From positions 18,201,001 to 18,265,000 of the forward strand of contig NC_092566.1 in the NCBI RefSeq assembly GCF_037975245.1: a stretch of DNA of 64,000 nt. Reading direction: 5' to 3'. Source of the stretch: Apostichopus japonicus (lineage: Eukaryota > Echinodermata > Holothuroidea > Aspidochirotida > Stichopodidae). Positions 1 through 14,700 of this stretch are shown here, piece by piece; position 1 is the stretch's first letter; the number at the start of each line of letters is the position of its first letter. The notes beneath the pieces were generated by a model that made no database searches, was not told where the DNA came from, and was given only the letters and a program-made list of their open reading frames with translations. The position numbers and the translations under genes are program-made.

Positions 1-3000
1 ATTTCTTACTAACCAAGCAACACCTAATGTGTGACAAAACAAGGAATAAACGTCCAGTTGAAGGATAATTAACTAAGCTGCAATTAATATATACTTGTGA
101 GTTCGGGTAGCATTTTAATCAGTCCATGTTTTAGATCGTAAAAAAAATAAACCCAGTAGTATAGTCACCAATAATGCTGCTTCAGGGCTAATCACAAGAT
201 AAACACAAGCCCTAACCTAAAACTCTGTACCAGCATATGTAAAATACGGAAAAACCGGGGTGGACAAGGCTTAACGATTGTTGTTGGGAATTAAATAACT
301 AAACACACTCGATCAATGAATTCATAAGAATATTTGAATTAATGATAGTCTAGTTAGTTTATAAGCCCCTGGCATCACCCTTTCATGCTTAATCAATGAG
401 GCATGTGACGTATTCTAAATGGTATCAAAGCAAGAGATTATAAAATTGGAGTTGGATGCCCTTTCAGTGTAATACATCACTATAGCTACAACTCAACAAC
501 AGCTATTTCAAAATACACCCCCAAATAAATTCCTAAGCTTATACCGTAAGCAATGGTTAACACTGTCTACGAAAATAGAAAGTGGAGAATTCGTTTTGTA
601 TCCAATTGTTGTACAAATGTTTGAAACGTTCCCTCTTGTTTGCAATTAAGCGAGAAAAAAAGATGGAAGTAACACTAACCTGCACGAAACACTTGCCTCG
701 CTACCACTTGCTAGGTTAGTAAAGTTGTTATCGAGAATGTTAAACAACTTTATTACCAGCTTGGAATAATCGAATTACACTGCAAGGAAAATGACAAATG
801 AACATATTCGTATTATATCAACGGAAAACGCGAAGGTTACTTCTGTTTTTATTCAGTCATTGATTCTACATTGCTGATAAGGTCAGTATGTACACGCAAA
901 TATGTGGTCCGAAAACTTTATAGAGCACGATATAGGATCTTATTTAGCCACGGAACTTCCACCCTTCACAATCGATGGTCGTAATACATGTCAGCTAGTT
1001 AGGACAATTGAATTTTAATGTTAGCCTAAACAAAGTAACTTAGGCCTAATCGATCTGAATAGGCAAGCGCCAAATACCGGTTGATAACTTTTCCGACGTC
1101 TGGCAAAATCCCGCGCCCCATAGTTTGCGTTCATAAAAGCAGAGAATTTTTGCTAATTGCTGCGCCATTCATTGCTACTTCACAAAGAACAGGTGGATCG
1201 AGTGGATTAACCGTTTAGACATCACATGATGAAACGTTTGGGCATCCTTGAGAATATATTTGGTTTGAGTAACCATATCCTTCTCATTTAAACTTGTTTG
1301 TCTAATTTTTTTATTTATTTAATTTAGATTTGGTTAGATATATTAAAATAGAAAAAGTTAAGAGGGCCTGATGTTTCGAAAATAGACATGCACAATAAAT
1401 GAGAGGTGGGATGGAAGGGAAGGGTGCTTAAAGGATTATAAGGACTGTGCAAATATACACTCTGAGGGGTTTTACATTGGGAGCTAATTAGTATTGGAGT
1501 CAGTAAGGCCAAAGGAAGGATAAGGTATAGGGAAGCCTATGAAAGTGGAAGTATGAGATGTGAGAGGATGGAAAAGGCGAAATGGGGGGATGGTTGTGGC
1601 ATGGAGAGTGAGATGAGAAGGGGTAGTTCATTATCTTCTGAGTAATGTTTCCTGTTCTTTATTTCAATTCGAGGGGGTTCGAGTCCTTTATTACCTACAA
1701 ATGCATATGAGAATCGTTTGGGGCCGTTTGTCACATTCAATATTGCGCAATACGTACGTCACGATTCTACGATACACACGCATTCATAAACAGATATTCC
1801 ATTCTCGTCAGGGGGGTGGTAGGATGACGTTTCCACAGATATTATTTTGTATGCACATATCCATGTTCATTATACGGTCAAGCACCCGTGACCATTTCTT
1901 ATATTTCCATATCGTTTTCAATTTAATTTACAAGAAGCTACTCATTTTAAGCGATATTATCGCACCAATATGTTGACCGTCATCCTAGTATAGTACTGCA
2001 GTAGCCTACTACACTACAAGTAGGCCTAAGTCTAACGTTAGGTATAAAGCTATGGATGGTACTGATACTAGTGATAGGCTACGCGACGTAAGTACAGTCC
2101 TTATCAATTTCTATGGTACCGTATAAGATAAATGAATCTAACGATGCGGAATCCATCGTCTTGACCAACTGCTTAGTACCTCTCTATACCAAATCTTTTG
2201 AAACAGCAGTTCACTTACCGTGTCCTACAGTGACATTCTTTATATTGTCAGTGATTGGAACTTCCGTTTAACCCCATAGCATCCTCATTCGTTCTGCAGA
2301 CTTGCCGTACGGTCAAATGTTGTAATGCTAGCCTAGCCTATGTGCGATTAAGTGTATACTACACGTACGTGAACTGTTCGTAGTGCTTATTGTAGTGCAG
2401 TACGCGTATACGGTATTCCCCACAACAGAGTACTGTCGCCCTAGTCAGCATAACAACATAGAGCAGAATATGCATAACAATAACAACTACAATTGTGCTC
2501 AGGACATTGCTTTCTAGTTTACAAGAGATGAATCATACGATAGATTAGTTTGACTCAGAGCAATTCTAAAACATGTTAAAGCATGTCACTACTTATTTAA
2601 TTAAACAAACACTAATCGAAAAAACTAAGAACTTGGTCACGTGATCTTTGTTGCATATCAATTGATATTAGATGGCGATTTGTCACTTGATTTTCGTAAC
2701 ATAAAACAGGCGAGTCCGATAAAGCTACGCGGTACAGCGTTGACATGGTTTTAAAGCTTGCAAAACATATAGGCTAATCTAAAACCGTTTGCCAATAGTC
2801 TTTCGCATTCGTTTGACCAAGTAAGAGCGTTGCGAGTAACAGAACAACGTGTAATTTCGTGGGTTTGAAGATATTCTACACTGAGAATGACTTTTTTTTA
2901 CTTTCAAACACTCAGTCCAACAAGAAAATGGAATGAAGGTATATTTATTTAGCGTTGCTGTATCGAAAACTTTTTCGATTAAAAGAAACTGGGCGCCCTA

Positions 3001-4494
3001 AAGTAAAACAATCGCTATAGTTGCTGGAGATCGAGAATCGATTTCCACAGAAATCAGACATTGAATCACGTACATATATAAGGGCCAGTCTGACGTTTAC
3101 ATATAACTCTGAAGAACTAACTTTTCTATTATAATCTTTCTTGGTGATGATTCAACATTGAAATGTGACACATTTGGAACTGTTTGCTATAAACACTCAA
3201 TATTGAACTTCTCTTTATGGAGAATGTATCAATAATGCAACTTTTTGTGGGAATGTTTTGCTTTTTCTATCTAGTAACACTTTAAAGACACTAATTTCAA
3301 AGTGAACGTAGATATTGTTGATGCCGAGACCATTGTCAGTATATATTTGTGTTCAGGACGTCAATATTGTTTAATGTAAACCTCTCAAGCTCGTCATTCT
3401 TACAGAAAATATACATATTAGCCTAATTAGGAAAACCACTACAGAGTCTCACGTACGTGGTTAGTGGATTACATTATACTGCGGAGACTTGTTCAAGTCG
3501 TCAATCTTGTGTGGGAAACTGATGTTTTCCACACAGAAAAGAAATAATTTTTTACTGTCTAGTTTGGTGAATCAGTTCATCACATATGTTTCTATTACGC
3601 AGACTAATGACAATAATATGATTTTTGGCTACAGCGCTTCGTTAAACGTCAGTGTCCAGTTCTAGGGCTTACGTCACGTATAGTCTATGGATGCCGAGGC
3701 GGGGGAAAAAACACGAGACAAACAAACTACTACGTACAATATTTGTTAAAAATCTCGGTATTGGTATACAAATCATGACGATTCTAAATATGAAATACAG
3801 CCCTAAAACTTTCCAATCGTTTAATTGAAATTAACAACATTGACATCTTTCTGCCTTGACATTCTTATACGAAAATGACAGTTAATGCCATGCATATAAC
3901 ATTGTTGGCTATTGGAATGACATTAAATCGCATAATATATTTACTAAGCATGGTATATGTGTATGTATATGATGGTGCTATTGGCCAAGGGAGTTGTCTA
4001 CTATACGTCGTATATAGTACAGGAGCAACTGAAAATCAAAACTTGCAGAAACGGTTGAATATTCAAGAATACATCAAAACATATTTCAAAATTCTGACTG
4101 AAAACTTAAAAGTATGTGACACAAACATGCTACATTATATAACGAAATTTTCAATAAACATGTTATATATGCACCTTCTAAAGCATATGTCCTTTATAAT
4201 AGAAAAATGTAAATGAAAAAATTGTATATTTTCAAAGATGTGATAGAGTAATAAACACTTGATTGTGTTGGCGAGTATATTGTTATATGGGATGGAGAAC
4301 TATTTGAACATAGTTTATCATTCAAATATCCTTATTCAAAAATATTTAATTAAAAGAAAACATTGTTCCACAGTAAACTACATATACTGGCCATCTACCA
4401 TATGTTAGATTACTATACTGCTTCGATTTACCTTCGTCTTAATTTGTACTCTTCTGAAAGCCTTTTTAAATGTAAATATTATCTGTTGAGTCAG
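1..4494. other. Intergenic stretch and 3' flank of the aminopeptidase gene
   Basis: No convincing coding exon, RNA gene or bounded mobile element was seen here on either strand. The open frames are short, lack family motifs and lack matching splice sites; the longest (3875-4216, plus) reads as AT-rich chance sequence. The end next to 4494 must contain the 3' untranslated region of the minus-strand aminopeptidase gene. Confidence 0.6.
4345..4350 (-). promoter_or_regulatory. Possible poly(A) signal (ATTAAA) of the aminopeptidase gene
   Basis: ATTAAA on the minus strand, about 145 bases downstream of the aminopeptidase stop codon. I saw no AATAAA on this strand closer to the stop. ATTAAA is the commonest variant signal in animals, but AT-rich DNA gives many chance matches. 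Confidence 0.3.
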
Positions 4495-4638
4495 TTACAT
4501 GTTTCTCATCAACCAGTCCTCGATCACGCCGACATTCTTGTTCACCCAATTGATATTGGTTCGGACTCGTTCTAAAGCTTGCTTGCGCCCTCTTTCGCCA
4601 GCTCCACCATCTGGATATTTCTCAAAGAAATCTTGCAT
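4495..4638 (-). CDS. Aminopeptidase exon 20 (residues 895-941 and stop)
   Basis: Acceptor AATTCCAG/ATGCAA; ends with TAA at 4495-4497. Encodes [20 protein letters not shown] and [17 protein letters not shown], the usual C-terminal 'ALE....NI.W...N...I..WL' helix. Intron 19 before it is the longest (about 1.9 kb) and holds the hAT-type element at 4844-5337. Confidence 0.93.
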   Translation of the reverse strand: MQDFFEKYPDGGAGERGRKQALERVRTNINWVNKNVGVIEDWLMRNM

Positions 4639-7600
4639 CTGGAATTTAAATATGAATCGAAACCATTGAGAAAAGGAATGTGTACATTTTGCATTGATTA
4701 TACAATTTATAGATTATACCATTAGCTCACCGGGTAGGTTGATAATTACCATTCACAGACGTTCAGATGAGGACAGATGATGACATAGCAACATAAATAA
4801 ATGCTTTAGTATAATGTTTTAAACTTGGACAAGTATTTGAGCTCAGGGGCGTAGCGAGCGGGGGGGGGGGGTGTGGGGGTGTCACACCCCCCCCCCCAAT
4901 AAGTTGGTCGCTGTCGGCAAATTTTGGGTCTGTCGGCAAAAGGAGAAAAGGTGAAGAGAGCGGAAGGGGAAGAAAGAAGGAAAGCTGAATAGAGAAAAGG
5001 AGAACGGGAGCTTCTTCCGTGCCAAATTTGACTTAAAATATGCACCAGATTGCATCTAAGGACGTTTCAAAACTAAAAAATTTCCAAAGGGGAGGGGTAG
5101 ACCCTTAGACCCCTCCCCCATTTCAGTCACCACTTCCAGATCCGTCGGCAAATCAAATTTGACTTAAAATATGCACCAGATTGCATCTAAGGACGTTTCA
5201 AAACTAAAAATTTTCCAAAGGGGAGGGGGACACCCCCTCCCCTTTGAGCCCTCCCCCATTTTAGTCACCACTTCCAGATCCGTCGGCAAATCAAATTCTC
5301 CACACCCCCCAACAAAAACCCCTTCGCTACGCCCCTGTTTGAGCTTCTTAACACTTCTCGAGGCTGAAGATTCCACAGACAACCACAAGAAGACTCAGAA
5401 GCACGAAGATGATATGACATTTGGCTACATAAGGAGGTAAAAGTGTAATTGTAGAACTAGAACCAGGGACGACGGAAGAGGGTTCAATCGAGAGGGAGGG
5501 GGGAGGCCAGGGCACAAATATTGAGAGACTGTGGGACATGCGATTTTGATTTGAGGGGCAGAGCGCGCAGTTTTCCTCAGAGCTCCCCGACTTAGTAGAT
5601 CCTCTGGTCAATAGGCACTTGTAATTTATTAGAAAAGAGGGCACTTTTGAGGGTTTTTCCACAAAACTTGGGGAATCAGTGTATGCTGCACCCCTCCCTC
5701 TTCCCTTCTCCGCTCTGGATATAGCGCAGACCGGGCGAGTTGTAAATTACCGGTGCACAAATGGGGCACGAAACCCAAACGATTGAACTGATCCACTACC
5801 ATACCCAGTCACCTTGCATCGAGACTGTGACCGTGTGTTCAAGACGATGTTACGTCAAATTTGTTTAGCGAGTCCCTTATATAGGGAATAGATATTACAC
5901 ATGATTTTCGCCCAAAAGGCCGAGATACGTAATATCTTAATTAATATCCTTCTATTGTGAAGACATGTGATGCACCAATGTATAGTAACTTCACAGAATA
6001 TTTTCTATTCGCAATGGTAATAAAACCAGTACGGTAATGTAGTCTGTCGTGGGAATATTGGCGACAACATCCCGCCCAGTTTTTTTTAGTCTGTGTGTGA
6101 GTAGAACCTGGTTATGGCCCTCAATTACGCGATAAGTCTATCACATTCAGTATTATGTCATATCAACTATATAGACATGCACAGTAAATCTTTTCATAAA
6201 ATAAACGATTTTCATAGATTGTTTACGACGCATTCGAGGCAGACATGACGTTAAGCTTGCTCGTCCATACAGATGTACGTTCATCACGGCACATATGTTG
6301 CTGCAGTTCCACGCTTGCGAACACGGTAAGTTCTTCCCCTTTTAAACAAGTCATAAAAAAAAACTGAACGGTTTAGTTACGATATTGAGAATGTTTAAAG
6401 CTCAGCATACTGCACACCTAACACGCACGTGAACAAAGACCACAATGATACACAACTATTGCGCTTTCATCTGAGGGATTGGCGGCGTAATGTGTGTTTT
6501 AGAATGACTCTCGTAGTGAGATGTAAGCTACGTTTGATTATATATTCACCTCCTGGAGTTTGAGTTCAGTAGAATAGAAATCCGTGATTGACGGTACCAG
6601 TCGACCGAGGTATCTGTTGCTGGTTCCAAATCTGTTAATAAATTGGAAGGAAGGGGAAAGAAGAAATAATATGTTAAAGACTGATCAATATAGGTGACTT
6701 ATACAACGAACATGGATGATATTAGAGGTGGGGAGGAGTGAGAGAATGACGTCATCGGGATTCTAACGATAGGATGTATAATACTTGTATTTGATATGCA
6801 ACGTCTTGCTTTGGCTTGGTCAATTATTTCATACTGCTGCGATACTGAAAAGCCAATAACTATATGAAGCTCATGACTGATCAATAATAAAGAAAATTTT
6901 AGAAATTTTGAATTTGAACGGAATTTCAATTCATATCTTTACTATATATGGAGGTAACTACGTCTACGAAAGACTACCTCGGATATGTAAATTTAAAGCT
7001 GGATTAACCATTCAGGCCACGAAAGCAAGTCCTCTAGCTTCTACAAAGAAAACAAAAAATGACATGACGGTTACCTGTCCACAAGATAATCCCAATTCTT
7101 TCTGACCCAATCCCATACAAGGGGATTTCCCACTGGATTATCCGAAATGTACGTCACAACAGAAAAGAAGTCTTGAGTTCGGATTAGGGTTTCGTCCTTT
7201 GTATACTCGAGGTACCTGACGGTAAGAAATAAAGATAAATCGAAGGTGGACCGCATGTAACCTATAGCCATTCGCGGCCATGTTACTAACAACTGTACGT
7301 CACATATACGATGGATTCGATCGGGTATGAAATGGAACCACAACACTCCCATAGATCGTTAACCTTCAAGTGATGGTGTGTAGCCACGCCTAATCGGTTA
7401 ATTTCGTTGCGCCCTTGCTTCATTCATTCACCCTCTCTTCCATATCTCCCTCTCATGAACCTTCATCTTGATCGTCTTGATAGATATCAACCAAACATAC
7501 TTACAATTAAACTAATCGACGAAATTATATATGCACTGTACTTTAAGATGACGTCAGAGAATAAAAGGACCCAGTTCATTGCCTATGGAAGGAAAACCCT

Positions 7601-8718
7601 TTAGGAAAAGCCTTTAACGCGATATGTATATACCTTGAAAGCAGCCAAACCTGCCTAGTCTGGGCCATGCCATAAAGAAGACGGAGTTTCTCGGAGGCCA
7701 CCTGGGAGTTTTCATATGCCTGCCACATGATATCCCATTCGTCTTGACCGACCATCTCCTGAGCACCGTATATGTAGACAATGCTTCGAATATCAGGAGC
7801 GACGCTAGACGACAGAATCAACAGAGAGAAATATGATACGATGATGTGAACTGTGTGTATAGTAGGATAATAAAACAAATGGCATAACATGACGTGACGT
7901 CATAAAGAAAATACAATGGAACATTGTTGGTATATCATAGCGCGATGAATTTTTAAACTGAAGCAAGATCTTTAATGACAGAACTTTGGTCACGTGGTTT
8001 GATTTATGGAAATTAATGGAACTGGTTGAAACTATGACATTCTTGCATAAAAAAGAAGTGAATCATAACACCTGAAAATGTGGTTCAATACTGAATAACT
8101 GAACCGCTACCCCCTCCCCCCCCCCCCCCGCTTTCGACCCTCACCGCACTCCCCTTACCAAATGTTGAATTCATCTCAACATTTACATAAGAAGTAAACA
8201 TTCCAGTAGAGATTGGGGAAGTATACGTCTACTGCATAGGCCATTTACACTTACTCTCCGTCGCTTAAAAATGTGTTGAACTGCATCACTGCCTCTTCGA
8301 GACAGTCTTGGTTGCCATGACCGCAAGCGAGATCTATGATATCCGACCTTAGTAACCTATTCGATAAATGAAAGAAAATTTTAAAGATTTATTCAAAGCG
8401 GCAAAAATTTGTTCAAAATGAATTCACATTTGATTTTGTTTTCTCTATAAATAAACGACTCAGCAGACTTTGAGCGAGTCCTTACTGGTACTCATATTCT
8501 AGCATAGTTACTCAGCGTACTCGTGCTAATGAGATTGTTACTCACTCTTTTGCTCAGAGCAGTTTGCAGACTAGTAGATACGAGAGCAAATTTACTTGTA
8601 CTCGTAATCACGGTGTTGTTTTAATACTACAAGGCTGCTATTGGCATTATTTCGTTCTTCTCAAAAAAGAAATGATTAAGTTAGAGAAAAAGTAAGTGAC
8701 AAATATATAAACCAATAC

Positions 8719-8770
<52 letters not shown>

Positions 8771-11700
8771 ACAAATGGATAGCAGTTATGGTATACCTGT
8801 CTAAATGACTTCCAGCTCCACCTGTGCCCCAGCCAGTGCTTGCGTAGATGCTGGTTGTTTGTTTTACAACATATTCCTGACAAAAAAAATAACATTAGGC
8901 TAAGAAATGTCCCTTAAATGCTATGATATATATGTGTTTCAATCTTACCATGGCAATATTGGTCAAGCGGTTCCACAAAACTAATTTAGATAGCTTATGT
9001 CTTGAAAAAGATTTAATTTCTGACTGAATATTTTGACTCACTGTATGTCATTTTGGAAAATGAATTATTCATCAAGTACATTCATGAATATTTATAAAGG
9101 TGTCGCTTGGAACTCACTGACGTGCGGATATTAGTCCAATCTGCTAGTGTAAGATATGACACCACATAACCATTCAACCACGAGCAATAATGTATCTGTC
9201 CCTGCAAGTATTGATTTGAAGGAGCCAGCAGCTAGTTTAGTTACTTACTCTAAATAATCCGTAGATATTTTGAAAGCGAAGTATCTCACTTAACCAGGCC
9301 AGGTTGTCACTGGCGACTGTCCATGGTACATACTCAGTTTCCTTTTCTAAATAGAGCGTCATGTCCAACACAACATCGTAATTCAGCTGTTCAGCTCTGT
9401 GGTTGTAAAGAAAGTTAAACAAAAAATGGGGAAGTTTAATGACATTGTTTCAAAAGTAAATTTGACAATGAAGTTATCGCCGTACCAAAGAAATGATGCT
9501 ATATGACTATATGATACTGAATGTAATTTACCGCCTAACTAGATCTCATGGTTGAATTGTGGTTGTCTGGAAGCCATGTTTATCTAACATTAGTTGAGGG
9601 CGTACTTTTCGAATATTAGATTACTTACGATGTCGTGGCAAAACACAAACAAAATGTATTGGTTATATTGTGTTTTCAATGGATCATACGGTACTTGACC
9701 CTTCCAGCTTTTATTTTTGGTTTCCTTGAGGAACAGTTAATGAAATTAAGGATATTACCGAGTGGTATTGTTCTCATAACAGTGAACATAAACGTGATAA
9801 AAAATAACTTGCTGATAAATTTATAAAGAATAAAACAGGGATATGAAAATACATAATAAAACTTACCTTCCAAGGTTAAACGCGTCATCTATGAGTCCTG
9901 CTCGGTCGGAGGCGTTTATTGCCTAAGGCAAAGATAAATAAGGCAAACAAGAAATATTATAACTTACGGAAATAAAACAAAGTTTGCTGAGCAACTTTTA
10001 GACTAACTTTTCTTTCCATATTTCCACTTTTTCCATTTTAAAATGGATCCCAGATCACGGTTCTCGATTAGGTCAGACCACAGGTGGGCCATTGCAATCC
10101 GCAAGCATTTTCTGCGGCTAGCTAAACCCTATATAAAATTTCGGCGCGCAAGGTAGTAAAGCAAATCAATTGTAAATTTCTTATGCCTGAATTAGGTAAG
10201 GGTATGAACCTATATGAAGGTCTTAATGAGGTCTAAGCACTAGGCTGTGACAATAAGGACTCTTGAATATTTCTGTGAGGTTGAAGAGTTGACTGTACAC
10301 CTGGAGGAGTGGTTTCAATCTTCTCCGGCTGAATGTAAAACATTCCCCTAACGATGGGTAGGGAAGCCATGGACCCCTACCCCCCCTCCCCCTCCCAACC
10401 CTGCTCTCTCTCTCTCTATTGCGCTCACGCCACTGCCTACGGCATATAAGAAATTAATAAATACATATTCAGATGAAACACTTACCGTATGGTCACTCAT
10501 AAGTTGGTCTGATAGCTTTTGCCAATTATCACTATCATAGTTGACGCGGTAAAAGTTCATTTCTTCGTAATTGGCTAGATACCAGTCGTCACCCGATGTA
10601 GGAAAAGGGATGACATCTTAAAAACAATAGATAGAATGAAACGTCATCGATTGATTCGAAAACATGTAGATGTAACAACACAGAAAACATATTATTCTAA
10701 GGCAATTATAGAAGACGTGTTGGAAATACAAATGCAAATCTAACATTGAAGCTAAAAGAATTATACATCCATAGAATGTGATCTAACCAAAAGGTTACAA
10801 TTATTAACTAATATGAACTTCAAAAATGGAATACAATGTTTTCTTTTGTATGTTAAAGGTCCCTTCGTTGGATACTGAAGAAGGTTCTGAAGGATCGAAA
10901 CCCTGAGGCCCTCTATTTTATTGATACAGTTAGCTATATTGAGCTATATTTAGCATAAGGTGTGCCTTTCTTCTGGTGTGTAAATTATAAAGATACGTCA
11001 ACCTCTCTCATTAATTCATTCAATACCATAGGTAAGTTATAAGCAATGACAATACTCCACATTCCCCTCAAAGTTACCGTCTGTGGTGTTCTTAATTCTT
11101 GTGTAGATAGCAGTGTGTAGTTTGTTTTTACTTACCACCATCGGTATCGTCCCACTGCATCCATAACTCGTGTACTTGTGAGAGATCCGATTTATACTGA
11201 TAGGTGAAGGGAATTTCCCATCTGTAACTGTTTTAACATAAAGAAGTACGTCATAAAGCATCAGTGCGAGAAAACAGTATATCATTTCTCTTACAATGTT
11301 CTGTATTGGCAATTCATCCCGGGTGAGGGAATTATATGACACCTTCTGCGCATGCCAAACAGTAACTACCGTACATTATAGCATGACATACCCGATGACG
11401 TCACTATATTCATCTGCGCATGGCAACAAGTACCGTAACTACACTTTAGCATGACATACAGGATGATGTCACTGTATGACCAGAACATAATTTAAGCTGT
11501 GCTAACGTATCATATTTCGTCAATTATGAATATTCATTAATCTTACTCGTAATCACTTCCGTAGAGTGCTGCTGACTTGTTAGCATTTGGATCGACAAGG
11601 AACCACATTTGCTCGAGTTGGAGCTCGGTGTCTGTTCTGGTTATAGTAACCACTGGAAAGCCCATTTGTTTCGTCCATGTGTGCATAACACGCGTCACAT

Positions 11701-14700
11701 CTATACTTGTGTCGCCAGTATTGTTCACATAGGCCTATCAAAAACAATCAACAGAAAGGGTTACGTCATGATTTATTATCACAATTAGATATACATTTCA
11801 GTGTATATCCGAAGAAAAAATGCAATTTTCATGAACAAAAGTGGAAAAAAACCTCATTTTCTGGGGATATATCCTTCACAACAATGGCATTATTCCTATG
11901 GATAATAGCGAACAGAAATGTGGATATTGGGTGCACGTCAGGTGTCTTAAAGGGTGTGAAGGCTCGCGCCCAAAGAAACGTTTCATGCCGGTAATCTGAC
12001 CTAGTTTCGAATGAGGTGTAACAGAAGTGTTAGACACCACGATCGTTCCCAGAAAATACACACAAGGCTTGCTACCGTCGGTAATTAGACACTATACAGT
12101 CAATACCTACAGCTACGGTCAATACCCGCAACTCAGTGTACATAGCAGCGATGGACATCTCAGGTCTAGATAAAAGATAACAAGGTATCACGTTTCATTA
12201 CTGTCTGCATTTTCTAGCGACAAGAAGAAAACTTCACTTGCAAGCAACGGAAAGTTAACTTTTTCAGAACACGGCACGCGGTTTGGGGCCAGTCTTCAAT
12301 GCCTTTAAGGTGTGATTACAAAAATATAATATTTGTGGCTTATTCAAACTAGCACTATCACTCCAATGGGACAACTGGTATTATCACAATCATGTATAGC
12401 CCCAGTGCAATCAATCAAACTCAAGTGCAGTTAAGAATCCCTTTTTTGTTCACTAGTATTTTCGTTTCTAGTCGTTTAACTTGAATGCATTGGTATCCCT
12501 CACTGGAACGAGTGCAATCATTCAGCTCATATTTATTAAGTAACTAAACAGTTCGCCATAGAGGTTTATAATTATGCAAACTAAGGCAGAGGCGGCAGAA
12601 GAAGGTCCATTCCAGAGGTGGGGCACAAATGTCGAGGAACAGGGGACATATGACCCACATGTGAACTTGAGGAAGGAAACCCCCAAATCACCTCAAACCT
12701 TGCCTGCAAAATGGATCTGTTCTGTGTATTCTGTCGCGTAAATTACTATTTTGAATTATTAAATTGAGATAGAGATGTTACATTAATATACATATTTACC
12801 TCTTGTATACGTTCGTATAGATCATCGCTGACAGCCGTGCCGAACTTGAAATCTTCCAAATATTTCTGAACAGAAAGAAAAATCATATTATCATCGGTTA
12901 AGTATATATAGACAATAATAGACCATTTTAATTACAAAGACAATTAAAGACCATAGCCGTGGCCTTTTACAGTGGCCATCCTCATAAGCAATTCTCATTG
13001 GCATCACGTAAAGATTACTATTAAAAGACGTATTCATCATACCTTTAATTAAGCTTACATTTCCTCATCAAAATTACGAGAAATAACAAGAGAAGTAAAA
13101 TATGAGAAAGAACGCAACAAAGTTCTATCCAACGAAGCTGATGTACGAGACAGCCCCCTTTAACTTATTCATTGAGAACGGTTAAATAATATAATGTTAG
13201 AACTATTGACATTTAAAGTGGTGCAGACAACTCACCGTAACTCCTTGGGTAAAGGATTCTTCTCCGATGAAGTTGTTTAACATCCTCAGAACCGATGCCC
13301 CCTAGAAGAAAGAGTTTCAACTTTTAGAAAATCAATAACAAAGACTGAATGTTTGTCTATGAATATTTGTCAACAAAATCGGACCTTTAAGTTACAATAC
13401 TACTAATTTTTTCAACAAAGATGAAGGTGCTTTTGTGTTACTGTTAATTATACCCACGTTGCTCGGCTAATATATAGGCTATTGTAAACTTCCGTGCCCA
13501 CCGCAAAATTTAAAAATCGTAAAATCGTGATAATGAATGTATATAATGTTTCCTTCGAGAATTACCTTCACCTCAAAAGCACACCCACAAATACCCAAAA
13601 TGCACCTGGCCAGCCACCCCACCCGGTTCCCCAATCCGACCTTTCTTTTCCCGCAAGTAAAAGATGGTAAAGAGGGGTTGGTAAGGAAAGTCTGTTTCCG
13701 TATCGATTTTGACCAAAACGTGTGTAAGATCAAATCGGGTTAGAATGAAACACAGACATCTAGTAATAGTGATTAAAAGGGTGAGCGTTTCCCTCACCAT
13801 ACCCACTCTCACTCGACTCCTAACACACAAACTCTTTGTGATGTGATATTTTCTGTTCAATATAGGTCCAAAACTACGGTCATTTGGAACGAGTGTTACT
13901 GACAGTATAGATGAGACCTATTTAGAGCTTAAATTTGCCCTTTATGTTTTAGTCGTGGCTAGCAATGAAACAATGCTGTAAACATAGTTGGATCTGCGCA
14001 TGTTTATAACTTAGTTCCTGCATTGGTTATAGTTTGTTAACGACAGGGTGCATTTACTTTCAGTACATTTTCTCTTGAAATCACATATCCACGTTCAGCA
14101 GAGAAGTGGAGTAGTTAACCCACCTTGCTGTATGGGATAGAATCAAATACTTCGTTGATTTCATCTGGATTTTCCAGTTCCACGATTATGGGATGAGATG
14201 TTGTGATTTGGTCAAGACCAAATACATACAGCATGTCGGTGGGCACGAATTGATCAAACTGCCGAAAAGAAAATATTAATTCATATTTAGTAAAATAGTT
14301 TATTGTCTGAATATAGTAAGTGAAAAGTGTGTAATATAAGTTTTCGAGTACAAGTATACATATCTAAATGTACTGGATTACGAGTACATGTATAAACACG
14401 TGAGAGATATAAATATACTCGATTAAGAGTACAGATATCAATGTAATCGATTAAGAGTATAAATATAAATGTACTAGATTATGAGTACAGGTATCAAGTA
14501 CAGATATCAATGTACTCGATAATGAGTACAGATATCAATATACTCGATTACGAGTACAAATATAAATATACTCGATTACGAGTACAGATATCAATGTATT
14601 CGATTATGACTACATATATCAACGTACTCGATTATGCGTAACATATAAATGTACTTTATTACAAGTATACACAAATGTACTCGATTATTTATAAAATATA

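Noticed and set aside
1674-1686. B-box-like GGTTCGAGTCC, possible tRNA gene
   Set aside because: No A box, acceptor stem or anticodon arm could be found at proper spacing on either side.
3875-4216. 113-codon plus-strand frame near the 3' end of the aminopeptidase gene
   Set aside because: AT-rich composition, no family motif, no splice context; it falls in the likely 3' region of a gene on the other strand.
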